NCBI GenBank assembly: GCA_910586805.1
Contig: CAJUJC010000048.1
Location: 1 to 14,029, forward strand
Reading direction: 5' to 3'
Origin: an uncultured Erysipelotrichales bacterium
Lineage (GTDB): Bacteria; Bacillota_I; Bacilli_A; Erysipelotrichales; Coprobacillaceae
DNA length: 14,029 nt
Shown: positions 7,290-12,823 of the stretch, one piece after another
Numbering within the stretch: position 1 is the stretch's first letter
How the letters are laid out: each line of letters opens with the position of its first letter
The notes under the pieces: generated by a model
What the model was told of the DNA's origin: nothing
Databases searched by the model: none
What the model saw: the letters and a program-made list of their open reading frames with translations, nothing else
Position numbers and translations under genes: made by a program

Positions 7290-7990
7290 AAATCAAATTT
7301 ATATCCTATTCCCCAAACAGTTTTAATATGTTGTGGATTTCTAGGTTGTCTTTCGATTTTTTCTCTTAACTTTCTAATATGCACCATAATTGTATTGTTA
7401 GAATTGCTAGCATTAGCTGGCTTGACATGCCAAATTTTTTCAAAAATATCCTCAATTGAAAAAACTGTTCCAGGATGACTTGCTAACAAGACAAGAATTT
7501 CGTATTCAATTCTTGTTAGGGATAAAGGACAATCATTGAGAGTAACTGACTTTTTTTGTTTATCAATCATTAAATCGGTAGCTTGTATAATATGTGATGA
7601 ATCAACCAGAGGCTTGCTAAAAACTTGTGTTCGACGAAGTTGTGCCTTGACTCTAGCAACAAGTTCCATAGCATTAAAAGGTTTGCTCATATAATCATCA
7701 GCCCCTGATAATAGTCCCTCAATTTTATCTTGGTCAGCTGTTTTTGCTGAAACGATAATCACAGGAATATGAAATTTCTCACGCATCATTTTCAGTGCTT
7801 CAATTCCACTTATCTCAGGCATCATAACATCAAGAATAACTAAATCTATATGATTGTTTTGAAGGTCCTCTAACAAAGTCAATGCGTTATATCTTTTTGT
7901 AACGAGATAACCCTCTTGAATTAAATAGATTTCCATCAAATCAGTAATTTCTTTTTCATCATCAACAACAAGAATGTGTGGTGTTTCCAT
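7286..7990 (-). CDS. OmpR/PhoB-family response regulator, VanR-like
   Basis: The protein has 234 residues. The receiver domain (1-120) carries the acidic pocket DDE (10-12), phospho-acceptor Asp54 in LDVMMP, Ser81 and Lys103 in SKPF. The C-terminal winged helix (about 130-234) has LTRIEYEILVLLASHPG and ends GIGYKFDL, the usual C-terminus of this family. It should bind direct repeats when phosphorylated by the kinase encoded 4 bases downstream in overlap. ATG 7990 is preferred because AAGGAGG (about 7998-8003) lies about 8 bases away; ATG 7996 is almost touching it. Its TGA directly after the family C-terminus shows that UGA is a stop codon in this organism. No dedicated target operon (resistance, transporter) is adjacent, so the regulon is unknown. 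Confidence 0.93.
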   Translation of the reverse strand: METPHILVVDDEKEITDLMEIYLIQEGYLVTKRYNALTLLEDLQNNHIDLVILDVMMPEISGIEALKMMREKFHIPVIIVSAKTADQDKIEGLLSGADDYMSKPFNAMELVARVKAQLRRTQVFSKPLVDSSHIIQATDLMIDKQKKSVTLNDCPLSLTRIEYEILVLLASHPGTVFSIEDIFEKIWHVKPANASNSNNTIMVHIRKLREKIERQPRNPQHIKTVWGIGYKFDL

Positions 7991-8013
7991 AAACATTCCT
8001 CCTTCTTTTTCTT

Positions 8014-8041
8014 ATTATATAGAAAATTTAAAAATATCAAA
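8014..8041 (-). promoter_or_regulatory. probable promoter of the two-component operon
   Basis: On the minus strand TATAAT (8019-8014) is preceded at 15-16 bp by TTTGATA (8041-8035). The spacing is slightly short, but the -10 match is perfect and correctly placed before the ribosome site. Confidence 0.5.
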
Positions 8042-8093
8042 GAAATATTTTGAAAACTTACAAAATTGATTTCATTTTCATAATTATATAAGA

Positions 8094-8099
8094 TATAAT
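8094..8099 (+). promoter_or_regulatory. -10 element of the HAD phosphatase / oxidoreductase unit
   Basis: A consensus TATAAT lies 33 bases before ATG 8132. No strong -35 is present at 17 bp (TTCATT at 8071-8076). The segment TGATTTCATTTT (8067-8078) upstream is also found before the PHP gene. Confidence 0.45.
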
Positions 8100-8131
8100 A
8101 TCAATATATTATTTGACAAGGAGAAATGGAT

Positions 8132-8983
8132 ATGAGTTTAAAAGTTATTATTATGGATGTTGACGGGACACTGACAAGTAATGACAAAGATGTTACCCCA
8201 AAAACAAAAGAAGCATTGTTGAAAGCAGAAGAGGCAGGGGCTATTTTAGTATTAGCATCAGGGAGACCAACTTCTGGGCTGTTGGATTTGGCAAAAGAAT
8301 TACAAATGGATAAACATCATGGTTTATTGGTTGCATATAATGGATCTACTGTTATTGATTGCGAAACAATGGATGTTTTATTTAATCAAGCTTTATCTGT
8401 TGAAGAAGGAAAAGCTGTATTAGAACATATGAAGAAGTTTGATAGAGTAAGACCAATGATAGATAAAGGTGAATATATGTTTGTGAATAATGTCTATGAT
8501 AATTGGATTACCTGGAAAGGCAAACCTTTTGATGTTATTCAATATGAATCAAGAGGTGGTAAATTTAAGTTATGCGAAATTGATGATTTGGCAGAGTTCG
8601 TTGATTTTGAACTGAATAAAATCTTAACAACAGCTGATCCTGAATACTTACAGGAACATCACCAAGAAATGATGGAGCCATTTAAAGATACTCTAAGCTG
8701 TATGTTTACTGGAGATTTTTATTTTGAATTTACAGCTCAAGGTATTGATAAAGCAAAAGCTCTTGATACAGTTCTAATTCCTATGGGATATAAGAAAAAA
8801 GAAATGATTGCCTTTGGCGATGGGCATAATGATGCGTCTATGGTAAAATATGCAGGTATTGGTGTTGCTATGGAAAATGCTGTTCAGGCATTAAAAGATA
8901 TTGCAGATGAAGTCACTTTGTCTAATGATGAAGATGGAATAGCAGCAAGTTTATATAAACATATGCCAGAATTGAGAGGTTAA
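8132..8983 (+). CDS. Cof-type HAD-IIB phosphatase
   Basis: The 283-residue cytoplasmic hydrolase has all four HAD motifs. Motif I is MDVDGTLT with nucleophile Asp9 and acid/base Asp11. Motif II is LASGRP with Ser43, motif III is Lys207 in GIDKAKAL, and motif IV is GDGHND with Asp230 and Asp234. The C2B cap (about 85-200) places it with the Cof/YbjI/YwpJ group, which dephosphorylates sugar phosphates, FMN or PLP with wide specificity. The substrate cannot be assigned. ATG 8132 lies 8 bases after AAGGAG (8118-8123); ATG 8126 is too close. It is followed after 2 bases by the Gfo/Idh/MocA gene, so the two are cotranscribed and may act in one sugar or polyol pathway. That functional link is inference. 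Confidence 0.88.
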   Translation: MSLKVIIMDVDGTLTSNDKDVTPKTKEALLKAEEAGAILVLASGRPTSGLLDLAKELQMDKHHGLLVAYNGSTVIDCETMDVLFNQALSVEEGKAVLEHMKKFDRVRPMIDKGEYMFVNNVYDNWITWKGKPFDVIQYESRGGKFKLCEIDDLAEFVDFELNKILTTADPEYLQEHHQEMMEPFKDTLSCMFTGDFYFEFTAQGIDKAKALDTVLIPMGYKKKEMIAFGDGHNDASMVKYAGIGVAMENAVQALKDIADEVTLSNDEDGIAASLYKHMPELRG

Positions 8984-8985
8984 TT

Positions 8986-9984
8986 ATGAAGTTAGGTATT
9001 GTTGGAAGTGGAATGATTGTAAGAGATTTGTTATCTTTTATTCATGATATTCCTAGTATTGAACTTATTCATATTAGCGGAACAAAACGAAGTGAAGATA
9101 TTTTAAAAGACATTTATGAAAAACATGGCTTTCAAAGATATTCAACTTCATATGACGATTTATTAAATGATAAAGAAGTCGATACAATCTATGTTGCTTT
9201 ACCAAATCATTTGCATTATCAATATACCAAACAAGCTTTGGAAGTTTATAAAAATGTTATTTTAGAAAAACCATTAACATCGACTATTGAAGAAGCAAAA
9301 GAATTAATGCAACTGGCTGTTAAAAATAAAGTTTTTTTATGGGAAGCCATAACAAATCAGTATTTACCCAATTTTTATAAGATAAAAGAATTATTACCAA
9401 CATTAGGAAATATTAAAATTGTAGAATGTAACTATTCTCAATATTCATCAAGATATAATGCTTTTAAAGAAGGAAATATATTACCTGCTTTTGACTATAC
9501 AAAATCGGGAGGGGCATTGATGGACTTGAATATTTATAATATTCATTTTGTAGTAGGATTGTTTGGAAAACCTATGAATGTAGAATATTATCCAAATATT
9601 GAAAAAGGTATTGATACTTCAGGTATTTTAATTTTGGATTATGATACATTTAAATGTGTATGTATTGGTTCAAAAGATTGCAAAGCACCTTTATCAAATA
9701 ATATACAGGGAGATAAAGGATGTATTCATATTCGTATGCCTGTGAGTATTATTGAACAATTCGATGTCTTTATGAATGATGGGGTGAATCAAACATTTAA
9801 TAAGAATAAGGATGTTCATAGAATGTATGAAGAATTTGTTGCATTTGAAAATATGTATCAAAGTAATGATTATAAACAATGCTACAATATGTTAGAACAT
9901 AGTATGGTTGTTGCTGAAATTCAAACAGTTGCAAGAAGAAAAGCAGGAGTTATATTTCCTGCTGATAATCAAACACAACTTTAA
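8986..9984 (+). CDS. Gfo/Idh/MocA-family NAD(P)-dependent oxidoreductase
   Basis: The protein has 332 residues. The N-terminal Rossmann fold starts GIVGSGMIVRDLL (4-16) and binds NAD(P). EKP (94-96), the family's hallmark catalytic Lys motif, is present. The C-terminal substrate domain carries GGALMDLNIYNIHFV (175-189), with Asp180 and His187 at the usual acid and His positions. Relatives oxidise or reduce sugars, inositols and sugar dimers. The closest general match is the small YulF/MviM-like group, but the substrate is unknown. The ribosome site GAGAGG lies inside the end of the HAD gene and the gap is 2 bases, so coupling is likely. The last codons (CAA ACA CAA CTT TAA) form one arm and the loop of the terminator. 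Confidence 0.88.
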   Translation: MKLGIVGSGMIVRDLLSFIHDIPSIELIHISGTKRSEDILKDIYEKHGFQRYSTSYDDLLNDKEVDTIYVALPNHLHYQYTKQALEVYKNVILEKPLTSTIEEAKELMQLAVKNKVFLWEAITNQYLPNFYKIKELLPTLGNIKIVECNYSQYSSRYNAFKEGNILPAFDYTKSGGALMDLNIYNIHFVVGLFGKPMNVEYYPNIEKGIDTSGILILDYDTFKCVCIGSKDCKAPLSNNIQGDKGCIHIRMPVSIIEQFDVFMNDGVNQTFNKNKDVHRMYEEFVAFENMYQSNDYKQCYNMLEHSMVVAEIQTVARRKAGVIFPADNQTQL

Positions 9985-10000
9985 TTTGTTGTGTTTTTTT
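9971..10000 (+). terminator. intrinsic terminator spanning the end of the oxidoreductase gene
   Basis: AAACACAAC (9971-9979) pairs perfectly with GTTGTGTTT (9988-9996) around the 8-nt loop TTTAATTT, followed by further T residues to 10000. The stop codon TAA (9982-9984) lies in the loop, so the terminator is partly coding. Confidence 0.88.
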
Positions 10001-10037
10001 AGTTGTTGTACTTTTATAAAATAGAAAAGCATATGTG

Positions 10038-10066
10038 TTGTATATTTAATTATTTAAGCATATACT
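10038..10066 (+). promoter_or_regulatory. promoter of the persulfide-response operon
   Basis: A -35 TTGTAT (10038-10043), a 17-bp spacer and a -10 TATACT (10061-10066) predict a start near 10073. That leaves about 16 bases before the GTG start at 10089. The -10 lies inside the palindrome 10052-10071. Confidence 0.72.
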
Positions 10067-10071
10067 TAAAT
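10052..10071. promoter_or_regulatory. palindromic operator candidate for the ArsR-type repressor
   Basis: ATTTAAG (10052-10058) and CTTAAAT (10065-10071) are perfect 7-bp inverted arms around CATATA. The central ATAT extends the symmetry with one mismatched pair. The 20-bp dyad covers the -10 and the region up to the start site. Its size and place suit dimeric winged-helix repressors of the ArsR family that autoregulate. Confidence 0.68.
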
Positions 10072-10088
10072 AAAGAGGAGATGATTTT

Positions 10089-10367
10089 GTGGATAAAAAA
10101 GCTAATGAAGTTTCTCAGGTATTAAAATTGATTTCTAATAAAAATAGACTTCTTATATTATGTTGTTTAGAAGAAAGAGAATATACAGTAAGTGAATTAA
10201 GCAAGAAAATAAAAGGTATTACTATGCCAGCCTTATCACAACATCTTTCTCAGTTGAGACTTGCAGGAATCATTGATAGTGAGAAAAAAGGGCTGAATGT
10301 ATATTATAGGTTAAATGATTTAAGAATATTAAAGGTTATGAAAATTTTGAAAGATTTATATTGTTAG
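10089..10367 (+). CDS. ArsR/SmtB-family repressor, SqrR/BigR-like persulfide sensor
   Basis: The 92-residue winged-helix protein has helix 2-3 LISNKNRLLILCCLEE (14-29), the recognition helix MPALSQHLSQLRLAG (46-60), and the wing through VYYRL (71-75). Cysteines are at 25, 26 and 92. The LILC motif and the last-residue LYC match the two reactive Cys positions of SqrR/BigR/YgaV, which form a di- or tetrasulfide bridge with persulfides and then leave DNA. Metal-sensor signatures such as ELCVCDL are absent. The GTG start has GAGGAG (10075-10080) 8 bases upstream. The gene leads an operon with a rhodanese and a CoA-disulfide reductase/rhodanese. The operator-like palindrome over the promoter predicts self-repression. 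Persulfide sensing is inferred from the Cys pattern together with the neighbours. Confidence 0.85.
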   Translation: MDKKANEVSQVLKLISNKNRLLILCCLEEREYTVSELSKKIKGITMPALSQHLSQLRLAGIIDSEKKGLNVYYRLNDLRILKVMKILKDLYC

Positions 10368-10376
10368 GAGGGTATT

Positions 10377-10424
10377 ATGTTTTTTAGAAAGAAAAAAGTA
10401 TTGATGATTATATTGATGAAGTGA
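10377..10424 (+). other. displaced start of the rhodanese gene: A6 frameshift site
   Basis: A strong AGGAGGG site (about 10367-10373) precedes ATG 10377, which reads MFFRKKKVLMIILMK and stops at TGA 10422-10424. If one more A were present in the A6 run (10392-10397), the same start would read MFFRKKK-SIDDYIDEV and enter the rhodanese frame. That is the expected N-terminus of a single-domain rhodanese. Either a base was lost, the read is in error, or slippage on A6 restores the frame. Alternatively the 15-codon frame is a leader whose TGA overlaps the GTG at 10421 (GTGA) and couples translation. Confidence 0.7.
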
Positions 10425-10678
10425 ATGAAGGTATTGTGGTGGTTGATGTTAGGTCGATGGAAGAGTATAGAGAAGGTCATTTTAAGGGAAGTCAAAATAT
10501 TCCTTTGGAAAGAATAGGAAATATAAATATAGATAAAAGAAAAACTTTGTATGTGTATTGTTATAGTGGATCAAGAAGTGCAAGTGCTGTAAGACAATTA
10601 AAATCTATGGGATATAATGCCATAAATATAGGTGGTATTTATAAAACAAAGAAAAAATTGATAGGAGGAAGTTTATGA
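10421..10678 (+). CDS. single-domain rhodanese sulfurtransferase, probably frameshifted near its start
   Basis: The 85 codons from GTG 10421 encode most of a rhodanese fold: VVVDVRSMEEYREGHFKGSQNIP (cut here as VVVDVR, EEYREGH, NIP). The active-site loop CYSGSR has Cys47 as the persulfide carrier. From this GTG the protein would lack the first helix, and no ribosome site precedes it. Family sequence continues upstream in frame (SIDDYIDE) to 10397, beyond which a TAG (10385-10387) blocks the frame. The real start is probably ATG 10377 in another frame, giving about 100 residues if the A6 run were one longer. The enzyme would pass sulfane sulfur between donors and thiols and feed the reductase encoded downstream. 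Its TGA overlaps the next ATG (TTATGA). Confidence 0.78.
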   Translation: MNEGIVVVDVRSMEEYREGHFKGSQNIPLERIGNINIDKRKTLYVYCYSGSRSASAVRQLKSMGYNAINIGGIYKTKKKLIGGSL

Positions 10679-12348
10679 AAGTTGTTATAGTAGGTGGAGT
10701 TGCTGGAGGAGCAACTGCTGCTGCGAGATTGCGTCGTTTAGATGAAAATATGGAAATCATTATTTTGGAGAGGAGTGGATTTATCTCTTATGCAAATTGT
10801 GGATTACCTTATTATATAGGTGGAACGATTACGGATAGAGAAGAATTAACTTTGCAAACACCTCAATCTTTTTATAATCGTTTTCGTATAGATGTACGTG
10901 TTCATAATGAGGTTATAAGTATTGATGCAAATAAGAAAACAGTTGTTGTGAGAAATTTGGTAGATAATCAGGAATATGAAGAAAATTATGATAAACTTAT
11001 TTTATCTCCAGGAGCAAAAGCTATCATTCCGCCGCTTGAGGGTATTGATAATCAAAAAGTGTTGAGCTTACGTACAGTAGAGGATACATTCAAGATAGAT
11101 GATTATATTAAGGGACATTCTGTTAAAAATGTTGTCGTTGTAGGGGCAGGTTTTATAGGTTTAGAAATGGCCGAAAATTTAAAAGAAAAAGGAATGAATG
11201 TAACAATTGTTCAATTAATGGATCAGGTTATGGCGCCATTAGATAAAGATATGGCTTCAATTGTTCATAATTATATAAGAAATAAGGGAGTCAATCTATT
11301 GTTAGAAACATCCCTTGAACGAATTGTTGAAAAGAGCAATAAAACATATGCTATTTTAAACAATCAAAAAGAACTAGAAGTTGATTTAATCATAATGGCT
11401 GTTGGTGTCGTTCCAGAAAATAGTTTAGCTAAAGATATTGGAATTGATTTAGGTATAAAAGGTGCTATCCAAGTCAATGAATATATGCAAACAAATATTA
11501 AAGATATTTATGCAGTTGGTGATGTTGTGGAAGTCAAACATTTTGTAACACAAAATAAGGCTGTTATTTCTTTGGCTGGTCCTGCTAACAAACAAGGAAG
11601 AATTGTAGCAAATCATATTTGTGGATTAAAAACATCATATAAAGGAAGTCAAGGTTCTTCTATTTTAAAATTATTTAACATGCATATTGCTTCAACTGGT
11701 CTCAATGAAAGAGATGCTAAAGATGCTCAAATTGATTATGATTATGTGATTTTAACATCTGCAAGTCATGCAACTTATTATCCAAATTCTAAAAGTATGT
11801 TTGTAAAGGTATTGTTTGAAAAACAAAATGGGCTTATTATAGGTGGACAAATTATTGGGTTTGATGGTGTTGATAAACGAATTGACGTGTTGACTACTGC
11901 GATTCGTGCTCAAATGACAGCCTTTGATTTAACTGAATTGGATTTGGTTTATGCACCACCTTTCTCTTCAGCAAAAGATCCAATCAATATGGCAGGATAT
12001 GCAATAGAAAATATATTATTAGGCAAAGTAGAACAAATTCATTGGGATCAAGTAAAAGAGAGTGATAATTTATTAGATACAAGAACAAAAGAAGAGTATG
12101 AACAAGGACATCTTTCTAATGCTTTGCATATTCCTATTGATGAATTAAGAGAACGTATCAATGAAATCCCAAAAGATAAATTATTATATATTTATTGTCA
12201 AAGTGGTCTTAGAAGTTATTTGGCTTGTCGTATCTTATTACAAAAGGGATATCGTTGTAAAAATATAACTGGTGGGTACGGATTGTATGAAAATATAGAA
12301 AAAAACAAGGTTATTTCTTCTAAAGGAACAGGACCTTGTGGTTTGTAA
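10675..12348 (+). CDS. CoA-disulfide/persulfide reductase fused to C-terminal rhodanese
   Basis: The protein has 557 residues. The FAD domain opens VVIVGGVAGGATAAARLRR (3-21). YANCGLPYYIGG holds the single redox Cys42 typical of CoA-disulfide reductase and NADH oxidase-like enzymes. The NAD(P) domain has VVVVGAGFIGLEMAENL (153-169), and VGDVVEV (281-287) binds FAD. The dimerisation domain (about 325-450) ends with AGYAIENILLG. The rhodanese domain (about 455-545) has CQSGLR with active Cys508. This CoADR-RHD layout is known from NAD(P)H-dependent persulfide/polysulfide reductases (Npsr-type), which reduce CoA-persulfide or polysulfide to sulfide. The protein ends GTGPCGL, with a possible extra Cys555. 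AGGAGG (10663-10668) lies 6 bases before the ATG. It is last in the operon with the ArsR repressor and the small rhodanese. No cstB- or sqr-like gene is seen. Confidence 0.9.
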   Translation: MKVVIVGGVAGGATAAARLRRLDENMEIIILERSGFISYANCGLPYYIGGTITDREELTLQTPQSFYNRFRIDVRVHNEVISIDANKKTVVVRNLVDNQEYEENYDKLILSPGAKAIIPPLEGIDNQKVLSLRTVEDTFKIDDYIKGHSVKNVVVVGAGFIGLEMAENLKEKGMNVTIVQLMDQVMAPLDKDMASIVHNYIRNKGVNLLLETSLERIVEKSNKTYAILNNQKELEVDLIIMAVGVVPENSLAKDIGIDLGIKGAIQVNEYMQTNIKDIYAVGDVVEVKHFVTQNKAVISLAGPANKQGRIVANHICGLKTSYKGSQGSSILKLFNMHIASTGLNERDAKDAQIDYDYVILTSASHATYYPNSKSMFVKVLFEKQNGLIIGGQIIGFDGVDKRIDVLTTAIRAQMTAFDLTELDLVYAPPFSSAKDPINMAGYAIENILLGKVEQIHWDQVKESDNLLDTRTKEEYEQGHLSNALHIPIDELRERINEIPKDKLLYIYCQSGLRSYLACRILLQKGYRCKNITGGYGLYENIEKNKVISSKGTGPCGL

Positions 12349-12367
12349 AAATGAATAAACTTTAGTT

Positions 12368-12679
12368 TTATATGTTTTTCGTATTATACTTTGCTAAAGC
12401 TTCTTCCAAAACTTTTTTAGCATTAAAGGATTGAAAGTCATCATCATTAATAATATAGATGGGTGTATTAGGATTTGCTAAATCTTTAACTTTCTTTATT
12501 GAACTCGCAATTTGAGGTGTTATTAAAATAAGATTGGCTGATTTAATAGAATATTCAATAGCAGTTTCAGGAGTTGCCCAAATAACGACATCTAAATTTT
12601 GTTTATCTGCTTCATCTTTTAATGTTGAAGCAAACATATTACAACTAACTCCAGCTTTACAACATAATAAAATTTTCAT
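12368..12679 (-). CDS. orphan PTS EIIB component, lactose/cellobiose type
   Basis: The 103-residue protein starts MKILLCCKAGVSCNMF. The phosphocysteine loop C-x-A-G-x-S gives Cys7 as the residue phosphorylated by an EIIA, in the pattern of the EIIB-Chb/Lac family (compare CAAGMS). The rest fits the four-stranded fold (DVVIWA, LILITPQI, IYIIND) and length is normal. ATG 12679 is chosen because GAGGAG (12685-12690) lies 5 bases upstream; ATG 12697 would read through the ribosome site. No EIIA or EIIC gene is within the window on either side, so it either serves a transporter encoded elsewhere or has a regulatory role. It converges on the reductase gene (19-base gap with only a weak hairpin) and diverges from the MerR-type gene. 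Extra Cys residues at 6 and 13 flank the active Cys. Confidence 0.82.
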   Translation of the reverse strand: MKILLCCKAGVSCNMFASTLKDEADKQNLDVVIWATPETAIEYSIKSANLILITPQIASSIKKVKDLANPNTPIYIINDDDFQSFNAKKVLEEALAKYNTKNI

Positions 12680-12768
12680 AAAATCTCCTCTTTTCATATC
12701 TTTCTTTTATAGTATTGGATGATATTGAAAATTAAAACCATAATTTACTCACTTTTTTTAAAAAGATA

Positions 12769-12799
12769 TTGACCATAGAGTAGCTCTATCATTTATGAT
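12769..12799 (+). promoter_or_regulatory. MerR-type promoter with 19-bp spacer
   Basis: A -35 TTGACC (12769-12774) and a -10 TATGAT (12794-12799) are separated by exactly 19 bp, the overlong spacing that MerR-family activators correct by twisting DNA. The expected start is near 12806, which rules out an upstream ATG at 12800. Confidence 0.75.
12775..12789. promoter_or_regulatory. dyad operator inside the MerR promoter spacer
   Basis: ATAGAG and CTCTAT are perfect 6-bp inverted arms around TAG. They sit wholly between the -35 and -10, where MerR-family dimers bind. Autoregulation is the simplest reading. The divergent EIIB gene starts about 95 bases away and could also be affected. Confidence 0.72.
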
Positions 12800-12823
12800 A
12801 TGATTAGAAAGAAGGGGAAGTTT

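Noticed and set aside
9694..9879. Minus-strand open frame inside the oxidoreductase gene
   Set aside because: It is a shadow of the coding strand with no ribosome site or recognisable domain.
12345..12360. TusA domain truncated by a nonsense mutation at the end of the reductase
   Set aside because: Bases after the TAA read AAA TGA and do not continue the CPGP motif in any frame.
12349..12372. Terminator between the reductase and EIIB genes
   Set aside because: Only a 4-6 bp hairpin (ATAAAC/GTTTTAT) without a clear T run is visible, too weak to call.
12534..12722. Plus-strand open frame over the EIIB gene
   Set aside because: It is antisense to the EIIB phosphocysteine loop and runs into the intergenic region without a supported start.
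12800..12823. ATG 12800 as start of the MerR-type gene
   Set aside because: It overlaps the end of the -10 element and lies upstream of the predicted transcription start; ATG 12824 has a proper ribosome site and the normal MerR N-terminus.
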